Shown one piece after another: positions 25,698 through 35,189 of a DNA stretch of 64,000 bases (position 1 is its first letter; every line of letters begins with the position of its first letter). A model generated the notes under the pieces. It saw nothing but the letters and a program-made list of their open reading frames with translations. It ran no database searches and was not told the origin of the DNA. The translations under genes and the position numbers were made by a program. The stretch is taken from assembly GCF_001684975.1 (NCBI RefSeq), contig NZ_MAYH01000034.1, positions 124,001-188,000 on the forward strand, written 5' to 3'. This stretch comes from Chryseobacterium artocarpi (GTDB taxonomy: Bacteria > Bacteroidota > Bacteroidia > Flavobacteriales > Weeksellaceae).

Positions 25698-27440
25698 TTA
25701 TTTTCTTACTCTTTTTGGTTTTTTGGCTTCTTCTTTTGCTTTTTCGTCATCAATCGTTTTCTGAGCCTGATCGAAGAGTTCATTATCTGCGGTATACTTT
25801 ATTTCTTCGTTATTAGGACTGTCTACAAGGATATCCTGCCATTTCCTGATCCTGTCTTTTGTATTCCAGTTGAAATCCGGAAATTTTCTTCGTGAAGGTT
25901 CAATCTTACTCATCGGGTAGGTATCTGATACAGCCCCTATACTGCATGAAATGATCTGTAAAGCTTTTTCTTCAAATAAAGCGCCGATAATTCCACATGT
26001 TGAAAGCGTGATTCCTATTCTTTCAGGTTTTTTAGTTTCCTGGTCTGTATCATCTACATATACAATTGCCTGCGCATTTCCTACCACTCTTGCTTCTTTA
26101 ATATCATTTCCTTGGTAATAAACGGTCATGAATTTTCCTTTTACCTGATTGAATTCATCTTTCAGGGTTAAAGAATCTACTTTACTGATTGCAAAGGCAT
26201 TTCCAATAACTTTTAAGGAATCTATATTTTCATTTTTTGTATTAAAGTAAGCTTCTACTTTATCTCCTGTTACCTGCTTTTCTCCACTCCAAAGAATAGG
26301 GTTTGTAAACATATGCATTACTCCATCTGTTTCATTAAAAGCAATAGAGTCTGCTCTACCCTGTGCATTGGATTTGTATATCCTCGCTTTTTTATAGGCT
26401 CTTAAAAAGCTTTTCTTTACAGTGATATCTAAAGAATCTGGCTTTTGAAAGGAGATTATTTTTTCTGCTGCAAAATACGCTGTGTCTTTCTCCATGATTT
26501 TAACCGCGTAAGGATTTTTGGTCATCATTGAAGAGTCTTTTTTCTCAAAGATTTCACCGTATCCTCCTTTTATGTAGCGTCTTTCTTTTGGATCATCTAG
26601 CGTTACATTTCCGGTTGCTTTACCAAAGCCCGTAATCTGATTGAAATACATATCATCACCGGTAAGGATTTTATCATTATAAAAGATCTTGGAATTTTTA
26701 TTCAGGAAAGCTTCTTTGGTTTCCATTCGGTAAGTTCCCCTTTCTGTATAAACCCTGTTTTTAGGATTTGCTCTATTGGTAATGGTGGTAGGACCAAAAA
26801 ACTCAGCAACTTTTGTATTCTGGTTTTGCTTGATATTTACTCCTTCAATGATGTATTGCGCGTTATCTATCTTTACATTTCCAACGAAATCAATCATTTT
26901 AGTATCCAGGAAATAGGTTGCAGATTTTGTATACATCACATTCCCCTGAGTATCAGAGATGGTTCCTCCTGTATTAAAATATGCCTGGCTGGCAAGCTTA
27001 TCATAATACAGAATTTCTGTTTTGATGGTTTGCTTAGGATCTGTAAGGACAACATTTTTTCGGGCAACACCTTTTTGGGTATTACCATCGTATTCCATTT
27101 CTCCTGCTGTAATGACAGAACCGTCAGCATTTTGCAGTCTTACGTTTCCGATTGCTTTAGCGAAGTTTTCTTCACTGTAAAGCACTACTTCATCTGCTGT
27201 AAGTATAGACCCTTTTTGTTCTATCTGAACATTCCCGATGAAATACTGGTTTCCATCATATTTTGCAGGGTCTTTGATAATTTTATCTGCATTGATTAGC
27301 TTTATTTTCTCCTCTGGTTTCAGCGGTTGTGATTTTGCCGGTGAAGTGTTCTGTAAGTACGGATCTCTCTTCACAGGGGTTTTATCCTGCGCCATGCTGA
27401 GCGTAGAAATAAAGATAAACAGAAAAAGGATTATTCTCAT
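25698..27440 (-). CDS. OstA-like LPS-transport protein
   Basis: 580 residues. Signal peptide (MRIILFLFIFISTLSMAQ) followed by repeated beta-jellyroll OstA/LptA motifs, such as YFIGNVQIEQKGSILTADEVVLY, AIGNVRLQNADGSVITAGEMEYD and FVGNVKIDNAQYII. This is the Bacteroidota OstA-like family, thought to form part of the periplasmic bridge carrying lipopolysaccharide to the outer membrane. The C-terminus is Lys-rich. It starts 3 bp after the Fur-family gene and is co-transcribed with it. Confidence 0.9.
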   Translation of the reverse strand: MRIILFLFIFISTLSMAQDKTPVKRDPYLQNTSPAKSQPLKPEEKIKLINADKIIKDPAKYDGNQYFIGNVQIEQKGSILTADEVVLYSEENFAKAIGNVRLQNADGSVITAGEMEYDGNTQKGVARKNVVLTDPKQTIKTEILYYDKLASQAYFNTGGTISDTQGNVMYTKSATYFLDTKMIDFVGNVKIDNAQYIIEGVNIKQNQNTKVAEFFGPTTITNRANPKNRVYTERGTYRMETKEAFLNKNSKIFYNDKILTGDDMYFNQITGFGKATGNVTLDDPKERRYIKGGYGEIFEKKDSSMMTKNPYAVKIMEKDTAYFAAEKIISFQKPDSLDITVKKSFLRAYKKARIYKSNAQGRADSIAFNETDGVMHMFTNPILWSGEKQVTGDKVEAYFNTKNENIDSLKVIGNAFAISKVDSLTLKDEFNQVKGKFMTVYYQGNDIKEARVVGNAQAIVYVDDTDQETKKPERIGITLSTCGIIGALFEEKALQIISCSIGAVSDTYPMSKIEPSRRKFPDFNWNTKDRIRKWQDILVDSPNNEEIKYTADNELFDQAQKTIDDEKAKEEAKKPKRVRK

Positions 27441-27443
27441 TAA

Positions 27444-27917
27444 TTAATCATTCTTAGTGCCATAGAAATATAGCGAATGAGAATCAATTTTTACGCCAAA
27501 TGCTTCTTCAATGGCTTCTTTGATTCCTTGAATTCTTGGGTCACAGAATTCAATAATTTCTTCAATTTCTTTATCAGAGTCTTTTTTGTAGATCACAAGG
27601 TGATCATGTTGTTTATCAAAATAAGACTTCTCATAAGATGAAGAGGTCAGGGTTTTTTCTCCAAACTGATGCTTACGGATCAATCCTGCATCAAGGAAAA
27701 TTTCAATAGTGTTGTAAATAGTAGCCTTAGAAACATGATATTTCTTCTGCATCATGAGAAGATACAGATCATCAACATTAAAGTGATGATCCATATTATA
27801 AATCTCTTCTAGTATCGTATACCTTTCAGGAGTGTTTCTGAACCCTTTTTCTAATAAGTAGTTTCTTAAAACATCCTTGATCAAGGCTATATTTTTTTCT
27901 TTTTGTACTGTATCCAT
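27444..27917 (-). CDS. Fur-family transcriptional regulator
   Basis: 157 residues. Winged-helix region (GFRNTPERYTILEEIY, then HVSKATIYNTIEIFLDAGLI, about residues 25-80) and a dimerisation domain with a metal-site candidate KQHDHLVIYK. It has no C-terminal CxxC zinc pairs. The target metal (Fe, Zn, Mn or peroxide sensing) is not clear. Cotranscription with the OstA-like gene, 3 bp apart, is an arrangement I recall in Flavobacteriia. Confidence 0.93.
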   Translation of the reverse strand: MDTVQKEKNIALIKDVLRNYLLEKGFRNTPERYTILEEIYNMDHHFNVDDLYLLMMQKKYHVSKATIYNTIEIFLDAGLIRKHQFGEKTLTSSSYEKSYFDKQHDHLVIYKKDSDKEIEEIIEFCDPRIQGIKEAIEEAFGVKIDSHSLYFYGTKND

Positions 27918-27984
27918 TAAAAAAATTATCTACAAATTTATTGATTTTTATTTAAATAGATAGTATGGTTAAATATCCTAACGC

Positions 27985-29985
27985 TTAAGAGTTGTGACGG
28001 AAATACCCGGATTGTTCGATTTTATTATCGTAAACTGTGAGCTCAGTGATAGGGGCAGATTCTACCTCAACGTTGTGAGAAGACACTCCCCAAGCCTTAA
28101 AGTCATCACTTCCGATATACTTCACGAAGTTATAAATATTAAGGGTAATCTTTTGTTTAACAGTTAAAAGTATATCGTTGATATAAGTATTATCTATAAT
28201 TACATACTTCAAATCCGGTGGTATATTGTGAGCTCTCAGAGACGGATGGCTGCTTCTTGAAGGAATTGTTCCATCTGCCATAAGGTCTCTTAATACCATA
28301 TTGAAATAATCGTTGATTCTTCGGTCTACTTTAAATCCGAGAAGGAAATTTATTTTATAAACAGTTCCTGGTAAAATCTCATCTACGGTATATTTGAATG
28401 TATATGGATCTTCCTGATTTACGATACTTAAAATAAAGTAATGATCGGCTCTTTTAGGCTGTTTTTTGATAATGGAATAGATAATTTTTGATTCTACTTC
28501 ATCGTTTCTTTTTGCTCTGCTCAGATAAGCAAGGTTTGTGGCGTATTTTGGAATGGTTTCATCCAGTTTCATGTCTTTAAGGATTGAAATGTATTTATCA
28601 ATCTTTACGTACTGGATAAAGTTTGCTTTAATTAACCTTCCGTTGTACCAAGCGTACATACATACAGCAATGAATCCTCCTAATACCATTGTCAACCAAC
28701 CTCCGTCAACGAATTTAATTACGTTCGCATAGAAGAATCCTGATTCAAGGAACAGGTAAACGATGGCAAAACCAATGATAAATATTTTATTAACTCTTGT
28801 ACGACTCAGCCAGAATAAAAGAAGAATGGTAGTCATTAGCATGGTAATGGTGATCGTAAGCCCATAGGCTGCTTCCATACTCTCTGATTTCTGGAAGAAT
28901 ATTACCACTACAAAACAGAATGCCATTAATCCCCAGTTAATTCTAGGAATATACATTTGTCCTTTGATCCCTGAAGGATATTCAATATGTTGATTAGGCC
29001 AGAAAGAGATAGACATTGCTTCTGAGAACATGGTGAATGATCCTGTAATTACAGCCTGACTGGCAATAATTGCAGCTGCAGTAGCCAAAATTACGCTTGG
29101 TAAAACTGCCCATTCCGGCATGATTCCAAAGAAAGGATTTACTCCGTTGTGTACCTGGTGATAGTTATCCAATAACCATGATCCTTGCCCTAAATAGTTC
29201 AGGATAAGCATTAGTTTAACGAATATCCAGCTGATTCTGATATTTTTTGCTCCACAGTGTCCTAAATCTGAGTATAAAGCTTCTGCTCCTGTTGTACAAA
29301 GGAAAACAGCTCCCATAATCACGATAGCACTTGATGAGTGGGTGATCAGATTATAGGCATACATCGGATTGAAAGCCCTGATAATTTCAATATGATCAAA
29401 AATATGCATTGATCCTGAAATTCCTAAAACCAGAAACCAGGTCACCATAATGGGTCCGAAAAACTTACCAATAGATGCTGTTCCGAACTGCTGTACAACA
29501 AAAATAATAAATAGAATGACTAAGGTGATGAGAACAACCGGTGTTTCGGGGTTATAGATCTTTAATCCTTCAATTGCCGACATTACGGTTAATGAGGGTG
29601 TAATGACACTATCTGCCACCAGTGTAGATGCTCCTATGATGGCGACTACATAGAGCCATTTTTTCTTGAGCTTTTTTACTAGTGAATATAACGCCAGAAT
29701 TCCCCCTTCACCCTTGTTGTCTGCTCTAAGAGCAATGATCACATATTTAAGGGTGGTTTGAAGCGTCAATGTCCAGATGATACAGGATAATGCTCCCTCA
29801 ATGTATTCATCAAACGGCATGGTAGCACCGTCTTTTCTTGCGTTCACAATCGCCTTCATTACGTAGAGCGGAGATGTTCCAATATCCCCGAAAACGATTC
29901 CCAGCGAAACAATAACGCCTACAAATGAAAGCTTCTTTAAGTCAAAGTGATGACCGCCTTCTGTAACTTCTGCCATATCAGCCAA
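27985..29985 (-). CDS. kup: KUP-family potassium uptake protein
   Basis: 666 residues, with about 12 membrane helices and a cytosolic C-terminal domain (from about 470). The family start is visible: GVIVSLGIVFGDIGTSPLYV, then ADNKGEGGILALYSLV and GDIGTSP-type motifs. Imports potassium with protons across the inner membrane. A TAAATTTG -7 box is at 30011-30004 (minus strand). Single gene. Confidence 0.97.
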   Translation of the reverse strand: MADMAEVTEGGHHFDLKKLSFVGVIVSLGIVFGDIGTSPLYVMKAIVNARKDGATMPFDEYIEGALSCIIWTLTLQTTLKYVIIALRADNKGEGGILALYSLVKKLKKKWLYVVAIIGASTLVADSVITPSLTVMSAIEGLKIYNPETPVVLITLVILFIIFVVQQFGTASIGKFFGPIMVTWFLVLGISGSMHIFDHIEIIRAFNPMYAYNLITHSSSAIVIMGAVFLCTTGAEALYSDLGHCGAKNIRISWIFVKLMLILNYLGQGSWLLDNYHQVHNGVNPFFGIMPEWAVLPSVILATAAAIIASQAVITGSFTMFSEAMSISFWPNQHIEYPSGIKGQMYIPRINWGLMAFCFVVVIFFQKSESMEAAYGLTITITMLMTTILLLFWLSRTRVNKIFIIGFAIVYLFLESGFFYANVIKFVDGGWLTMVLGGFIAVCMYAWYNGRLIKANFIQYVKIDKYISILKDMKLDETIPKYATNLAYLSRAKRNDEVESKIIYSIIKKQPKRADHYFILSIVNQEDPYTFKYTVDEILPGTVYKINFLLGFKVDRRINDYFNMVLRDLMADGTIPSRSSHPSLRAHNIPPDLKYVIIDNTYINDILLTVKQKITLNIYNFVKYIGSDDFKAWGVSSHNVEVESAPITELTVYDNKIEQSGYFRHNS

Positions 29986-30060
29986 TTTATTTTTTTAAAA
30001 GCGCAAATTTATATCAATTTTATGACCCCAAGAATTTTTCTTCATGAATATAATAAATGA

Positions 30061-30084
30061 AAAAACTTCCTTTCGGAAGTTTTT
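30061..30084 (-). terminator. Intrinsic terminator of pdhB
   Basis: AAAAACTTCC (30061-30070) pairs with GGAAGTTTTT (30075-30084) over TTTC; a T-run follows on the minus strand. Confidence 0.8.
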
Positions 30085-30092
30085 CTCTATAA

Positions 30093-31073
30093 TTATTTTA
30101 CGTACATCGCTTTTTTGATTTCCTCTTTCACTTTTTCAAGCTTAGGGAACCATTCTGCAAATAATGCTGCAGAATAAGGTGCAGGTGCATCAGGAGTAGT
30201 AATTCTCTTGATTGGAGCATCTAAATAATCAAATGCTTTTTGCTGTACCATATAAGTAATTTCAGAAGATACAGATCCGAAAGGCCAAGCTTCTTCTAAG
30301 ATCACTAATCTGTTTGTTTTCTTTACAGATGTTAAAATGGTATCGAAATCTAAAGGACGAACTGTTCTAAGGTCAATAACTTCTACAGAGATTCCTTCTT
30401 TCTCCATATCTTCCGCTGCCTGCATTGCCAGCTTCATGATTTTACCAAAAGAAACTAACGTAACGTCTTTACCTTCTCTCTTAATATCTGCTTTTCCGAT
30501 TGGTAAATAGTACTCTTCTTCAGGAATTTCCATTTTATCACCATACATCTGCTCAGATTCCATGAAGATAACCGGGTCGTTATCCTGGATAGCTGTTTTC
30601 AATAATCCTTTTGCGTCATAAGGGTTTGAAGGTACAACAACTTTAAGCCCTGGACAGTTAGCGAACCAGTTTTCAAAAGCCTGAGAGTGTGTAGCTCCTA
30701 ATTGTCCTGCAGAAGCAGTAGGTCCACGGAAAACGATTGGGCAGTTCCATTGTCCACCACTCATCTGACGGATTTTCGCCGCATTATTGATAATCTGATC
30801 AATCCCTACAAGAGAGAAATTGAATGTCATAAATTCTACGATAGGTCTGTTCCCATTCATTGCAGCTCCTACAGAGATCCCTGTAAACCCAAGTTCTGCA
30901 ATCGGAGTATCGATCACTCTTTTTGGACCAAATTCATCCAGCATTCCTTTTGAAGCTTTATATGCACCATTATATTCTGCAACTTCCTCCCCCATCAGGT
31001 AAATGGATTCGTCTTTACGCATTTCCTCGCTCATTGCCTGCGCAATTACCTCACGAAAAGTATATTCTGCCAT
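30093..31073 (-). CDS. pdhB: Pyruvate dehydrogenase E1 component, beta subunit
   Basis: 326 residues, the usual E1-beta length. Key segments: TFREVIAQAMSEEM, MGEEVAEYNGAYK, DTPIAELGFTGISVGAAM with the catalytic-site Glu, FVNF-like MTFNFSLVGIDQIINNAAK and GPTASAGQLGATHSQAFE. It works with the alpha subunit (not in this window) and thiamine diphosphate to decarboxylate pyruvate for acetyl-CoA. A TATTTTTG -7 box lies at 31104-31097 (minus strand). Confidence 0.95.
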   Translation of the reverse strand: MAEYTFREVIAQAMSEEMRKDESIYLMGEEVAEYNGAYKASKGMLDEFGPKRVIDTPIAELGFTGISVGAAMNGNRPIVEFMTFNFSLVGIDQIINNAAKIRQMSGGQWNCPIVFRGPTASAGQLGATHSQAFENWFANCPGLKVVVPSNPYDAKGLLKTAIQDNDPVIFMESEQMYGDKMEIPEEEYYLPIGKADIKREGKDVTLVSFGKIMKLAMQAAEDMEKEGISVEVIDLRTVRPLDFDTILTSVKKTNRLVILEEAWPFGSVSSEITYMVQQKAFDYLDAPIKRITTPDAPAPYSAALFAEWFPKLEKVKEEIKKAMYVK

Positions 31074-31096
31074 ATTTTCTTGAAAAATTTAGACTA

Positions 31097-31104
31097 CAAA
31101 AATA
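31097..31104 (-). promoter_or_regulatory. pdhB promoter -7 box
   Basis: Minus strand TATTTTTG matches TAnnTTTG; the 5' leader would be about 20 nt. Confidence 0.5.
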
Positions 31105-31327
31105 GTGTTTTTTTATTATACACATAATAAAAAGGCGTTTCATTTGAGTAAGATGCTTCAATATTATTAATAATTCAAAAAAGGATGTTTGAAGAGAAAG
31201 TGAGATATAAGCGGGAAGAAAGAAGTTATTGAGGTTTAGTGAACGACTGAAAATGTATTTTTATTTTCTTTTACTTCCTGTTTCAATATAAAACTCTAAT
31301 ATAATTTTCAAAAACGATATCTGCTGA

Positions 31328-31354
31328 CTTCCTGCTTCCATCTCCCAGCTTCCT
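31328..31354. repeat. GGAAGCTGGGAGATGGAAG-type low-complexity repeat
   Basis: On the minus strand a purine-rich GGAAGCTGGGAGATGGAAGC stretch, similar in wording to the repeat after tyrS (9350-9425). It sits just past the 3' end of the membrane-protein gene. Confidence 0.3.
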
Positions 31355-31357
31355 TTC

Positions 31358-31975
31358 TTAAATTGCTTTTTCCTCCTGAAGACTCAATTCTTTATAATTT
31401 TTCCTAAGGTCCTGTAAAATTTTCCCGTAGGTTCTATTATATATTTTATACAGAATGTAAAAACCAATCAAAACAATAATTCCGAAAATTATATAATTCG
31501 CTGTTCCTGGCATCATTGTATCAGGGTTGGTAGGTAGAGCTTTTACATCATAACTACTATTGTAACCATCCTTAAGCCCTGCCATAAAGTCTTTTGTATT
31601 ATGATCAAAGTGAATAATACTATCCACCATTGTCAGCAGTAATGAAATACACGCATATCCTAAAATAAGTATTCTCAGATTTAAAATGCTTTTCATTAGC
31701 GTAATACTATTTTGCCCGGTTTTCATTTTACGGAACAGAAAAACAATTAATCCTGCAAAAACTAAAAACATTGTTATTCTGATATAAGGGAACTGCTTGT
31801 CAAGATATCCATATAAAGTCCATAACACAACTTCAATGGCACCGATCAGTAATAATGTTTTGGTGATAGAAACTGATTTATTCTTTATCATGTTATAAAT
31901 TTCGTGGTCGGAATATTCTTTAAAATCTTCTGATTCCTTATTCCAGTCTTTTTTCAGTAATTCTAATTCGTCCAT
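31358..31975 (-). CDS. Membrane protein encoded with an ECF sigma factor
   Basis: 205 residues. A soluble N-terminus (MDELELLKKDWNKESEDFKEYSDHEIY-like opening) is followed by four membrane helices (TLLLIGAIEVVLWTLYGYL; ITMFLVFAGLIVFLF; ILILGYACISLLLTMV; YIIFGIIVLIGFYILYKI). It starts one base after the stop of the sigma factor gene, which suggests that it is its membrane anti-sigma partner. No classical zinc anti-sigma motif is seen, so this rests on gene order. Confidence 0.8.
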   Translation of the reverse strand: MDELELLKKDWNKESEDFKEYSDHEIYNMIKNKSVSITKTLLLIGAIEVVLWTLYGYLDKQFPYIRITMFLVFAGLIVFLFRKMKTGQNSITLMKSILNLRILILGYACISLLLTMVDSIIHFDHNTKDFMAGLKDGYNSSYDVKALPTNPDTMMPGTANYIIFGIIVLIGFYILYKIYNRTYGKILQDLRKNYKELSLQEEKAI

Positions 31976-31976
31976 A

Positions 31977-32474
31977 TTATTTTGTGTTTATTTTGGTTCT
32001 CAAATTATTTTTAGCTCTGTTCATCTTCACTCTTGCATTTCCTTCTGTGATTCCGAGGATTTCTCCTATTTCTTTATAAGGTTTATCTTCCAGATACATC
32101 ATGATCAATGCTTTTTCCACATCAGACAGCTCGTAGATTGCCTTATACATCTTCTTCAGCTTATGCTCATCATCTTCATACTCCTCATATTCCATTTTAA
32201 GAGTGGAGATATCGACATCTACAGCTTGTGCATCCTTCTTTTGGGGCTTCCTGAATAAAGTGATCGCCGTATTTAAAGCAACCCGATACATCCAGGTAGA
32301 AAACTTTGAATCACCTTTAAATCCTGGAAATGACTTCCACAATTGTATGGTAATTTCCTGGAAAAGATCCTGATGATCCTCCATATTATCCGTATAAATC
32401 CTGCATATCTTATGGATAAGCTTTTGATTTGGCTTAAAGAATTCGATAAATGTTTTCTCCTGTTCAGTGCTCAT
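31977..32474 (-). CDS. ECF-type RNA polymerase sigma factor
   Basis: 165 residues. Region 2 (DNMEDHQDLFQEITIQLWKSFPGFKGDSKFSTWMYRVALNTAI) and region 4 (LSDVEKALIMMYLEDKPYKEIGEILGITEGNARVKMNRAKNNL, helix-turn-helix) are both intact, joined by an acidic linker. It directs polymerase to a small regulon in response to an envelope or other signal. The next gene encodes a membrane protein that may hold it inactive. Confidence 0.94.
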   Translation of the reverse strand: MSTEQEKTFIEFFKPNQKLIHKICRIYTDNMEDHQDLFQEITIQLWKSFPGFKGDSKFSTWMYRVALNTAITLFRKPQKKDAQAVDVDISTLKMEYEEYEDDEHKLKKMYKAIYELSDVEKALIMMYLEDKPYKEIGEILGITEGNARVKMNRAKNNLRTKINTK

Positions 32475-32523
32475 ATTCTATAAGTGGGGAGATTTTATTT
32501 TCGTTACATATTTTTATAAAAAA

Positions 32524-32550
32524 AATGACATTTCATTACGAAATGTCATT
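32524..32550 (-). terminator. Intrinsic terminator of the DUF2147 gene
   Basis: AATGACATTTC (32524-32534) and GAAATGTCATT (32540-32550) are exact complements; an A-run at 32519-32525 provides the minus-strand T-run. Confidence 0.8.
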
Positions 32551-32572
32551 CAAAATTCTATTTAAACTTATA

Positions 32573-32992
32573 TTAGTTGACTTTCTCCCAAACCTGGGTT
32601 CTTCCTAATAATGATAGTCCTAAATAACCTCTTACATTAAGCTTATCCCCGCTTTTTGTAATGGTACATTTATAAGTTTTACCTGTTTTAGGATCTGTGA
32701 TATTTCCTCCAGTGAATTCATCGCCTTCTTTTTTCAGACCTCGGATGATTTCCAATCCTAAAACCGGTTTTCCTTTTCTGTCATCTTTACAAGCGCTACA
32801 GTTTGGATCCGCTGGTTTGATTAATAACTGAAAAACCTTACCGTAGTACTTTCCGTCCGATTTTTTAAATATTTCTACGATAGATTTCGCTTGTTTTGTT
32901 TCATCATCTATTGTTTTCCACTTTCCTTCAATCTGTGCAAAAGTAAGCACACTGAACAGAGAAAGTGAGAATGTTAGCATTAACTTTTTCAT
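32573..32992 (-). CDS. DUF2147 secreted protein
   Basis: 139 residues. Signal peptide (MKKLMLTFSLSLFSVLTFAQ), then the DUF2147 pattern: IEGKWKTIDDET, SIVEIFKKSDGKYYGKV, two Cys in NCSACKDDRKGKPVLGL, GGNITDPKTGKTYKC and VRGYLGLSLLGRTQVW. A small periplasmic or outer-membrane-associated beta-barrel fold of unknown function, common in Bacteroidota. Confidence 0.92.
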   Translation of the reverse strand: MKKLMLTFSLSLFSVLTFAQIEGKWKTIDDETKQAKSIVEIFKKSDGKYYGKVFQLLIKPADPNCSACKDDRKGKPVLGLEIIRGLKKEGDEFTGGNITDPKTGKTYKCTITKSGDKLNVRGYLGLSLLGRTQVWEKVN

Positions 32993-33171
32993 ATTTCTTA
33001 TAGTTTTAATTTTTATACAATATTCTTATCTATGTATTGATAAAAATATAAATTAATTTTCAACAAACAAAAACTTTTATTATACAAAGCATAAAGGCTA
33101 TAAAAGAGAGAACAGTAATATTATAATACTACTTTTTTCTTTTTTTTCTCTTTTACAATTTTACCTTTTTA

Positions 33172-35100
33172 CTAATAAAGCTTCCTGTTGATTACTCTAT
33201 CCATATAATCCTGATACCAGGCTTTAGCAACCTGTTTTCCTTTTTCTACTTCAGGAGTCTTTACCTTATCTATCAGATTTTTTTCAAACCCTATATCTGA
33301 TTGATCATAAACTCCCACAATTTCCTTGCCATCAAAACGATACATATAATTTCCAATAATAAACTGCTCTGTATTTCCATCGGAATTAACCATAATCTGC
33401 GGATATTGTTTATCACTCACTAAGCTTCTCCCCCAGCTTCTGATGGGTTTATTATAACCAATAAGATCTGCTAATGTAGGATAGATATCTATTTGTTGAG
33501 CAATTTCAGGATTTACTCCTTTAAGATTATATTCCGGGTTTGGAGAATAGAAAATTAGCGGAACGGCAAAACGGTTCATTCCTTTTTCATATTCTGGATA
33601 ATAAATCTGATTGGTATGATCTCCTGTAAACACGAAAATGGTATTCTTGAACCAAGGTTGTTTTTTAGCAGTTTCAAAATATTCTTTAATAGCATAATCC
33701 GTATACTGTATCGGCTCGTGCATTTCCAATGGTCCTTTCTTAAATTTTCCTTTATATTTCTCAGGAATTTTAAACGGATGGTGAGAAGAAGCAGTAAACA
33801 TGGTCGTCATAAAAGGTTGTTTCTTTCCGACATTTTTCGCAAAATACTGTAAGAATGGTTCATCCCAGATTGCCCACATTCCATCAAAGTCTTCATCGTG
33901 ATTGTATTCTGTCTTCCCAAAATAGTGTTGAAATCCTAAAATATTTCCAAAACCAAGGAATCCCATGGAACCATTAGGTGCTCCATGATAAAAAGAAGTA
34001 TCATATCCAAGATCATTACAAACAGAAACAATGGACTGAATTTTCTGATTGGAATACGGAGATCCCGTAAAAGCATCCGTAAGACTCGGAATTCCAGCCA
34101 AGACACTGCTCATCCCATGAATAGATTGTCTTCCATTCGCAAATGTATTAGGAAATATAAGACTCTGAGACGCCAAACTATCTATAAACGGTGTATAAGA
34201 AACGTAGTCTTTAATGTTTTTATCTTTATTAAAAGCTCCTGAATATTCTCTACCAAAAGATTCTACAATAAAAATAACAATATTAGGACGGTTTTCTACT
34301 TTTCTATCGTATTCTTTATAAGGTTGTACATTTTCTTCAATGTATTTTTCATCTACAAAATGAACCTCCTTAAAACTGTTAGTATTTAATGTTCTAAAGA
34401 AAGAGAATGTACTATTAAGAACCATATTTCCCTGTAATGGATTCGTCACAAAACGTGTTGCATCCACCATATTGATAGGTCTTGTGCTGTGTTTGAAATC
34501 TCCTCTGATTCCTCCTACAACCAAAACAGCCGTAATACATAAGGTAACAATGGATGAAAGGAAATAAGGAAGTAGTTTTGCAGGTTTTGCTTCTTCCACC
34601 TTTACTCTTTTATAAAGGAAAACCCACAATCCCATTAAAACAATAAACCAGATCAGTACAAAAGGATGCTCTCCAATAGAAATCGTCAGAGTTTGAGAAA
34701 TGTTAGATTCATGTTCTGCAACCTGAAATACCGCAGAAGTAAGCCTTGCCTGAGAAAATTTATAATAAATAAAATCCCCGAAATTCATAGCATACGTCAA
34801 ACCATTGGTGATAAAGTAAATCCAGAAAAGAACTTTCTGAAAACCTTTTTTCGTATTGATAACCAATGGAAGGAGACTGAGCAAAATAAACAATGCATTG
34901 ACGTACAAAATTGCCGTTGTATCGAAAGCTGTCCCGTGATAAGCAAGCTTCAGATAATCTGAAACAGAATCTACCTTGATCAGGTCTTTATTAAAATACC
35001 AAAATAAAAGTCGCGCAATCTGATAAAAAACATAGGCTAAAAAAATTCTGTACAGCAATGCCAGAACTTCCTGTTTTCTAAATCCTTTTAAAAATTTCAT
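33172..35100 (-). CDS. LTA-synthase-like membrane sulfatase/phosphoglycerol transferase
   Basis: 642 residues. Five N-terminal membrane helices (to about residue 210) and an extracytoplasmic alkaline-phosphatase/sulfatase domain. Metal-site features: IVIFIVESFGREY (Glu), NGRQSIHGMSSVLAGIP (candidate nucleophile Ser/Thr region) and FVFTGDHTNQ (Asp-His). In Gram-negatives such proteins modify lipids or glycans with phosphoglycerol or phosphoethanolamine; the precise acceptor is unknown. Single gene facing pssA, 89 bp apart. Confidence 0.92.
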   Translation of the reverse strand: MKFLKGFRKQEVLALLYRIFLAYVFYQIARLLFWYFNKDLIKVDSVSDYLKLAYHGTAFDTTAILYVNALFILLSLLPLVINTKKGFQKVLFWIYFITNGLTYAMNFGDFIYYKFSQARLTSAVFQVAEHESNISQTLTISIGEHPFVLIWFIVLMGLWVFLYKRVKVEEAKPAKLLPYFLSSIVTLCITAVLVVGGIRGDFKHSTRPINMVDATRFVTNPLQGNMVLNSTFSFFRTLNTNSFKEVHFVDEKYIEENVQPYKEYDRKVENRPNIVIFIVESFGREYSGAFNKDKNIKDYVSYTPFIDSLASQSLIFPNTFANGRQSIHGMSSVLAGIPSLTDAFTGSPYSNQKIQSIVSVCNDLGYDTSFYHGAPNGSMGFLGFGNILGFQHYFGKTEYNHDEDFDGMWAIWDEPFLQYFAKNVGKKQPFMTTMFTASSHHPFKIPEKYKGKFKKGPLEMHEPIQYTDYAIKEYFETAKKQPWFKNTIFVFTGDHTNQIYYPEYEKGMNRFAVPLIFYSPNPEYNLKGVNPEIAQQIDIYPTLADLIGYNKPIRSWGRSLVSDKQYPQIMVNSDGNTEQFIIGNYMYRFDGKEIVGVYDQSDIGFEKNLIDKVKTPEVEKGKQVAKAWYQDYMDRVINRKLY

Positions 35101-35176
35101 GGGACAAATTTACACCAAAATCACTTTATTGCCTTTTTTAGTTCATATTATTTTGAGTTAGAATTTTTAAAAAGAG

Positions 35177-35184
35177 TAATTTTG
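35177..35184 (+). promoter_or_regulatory. pssA promoter -7 box
   Basis: TAATTTTG, an exact TAnnTTTG match, ends 5 nt before the ATG at 35190, predicting a leaderless or near-leaderless mRNA. Confidence 0.5.
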
Positions 35185-35189
35185 TACTT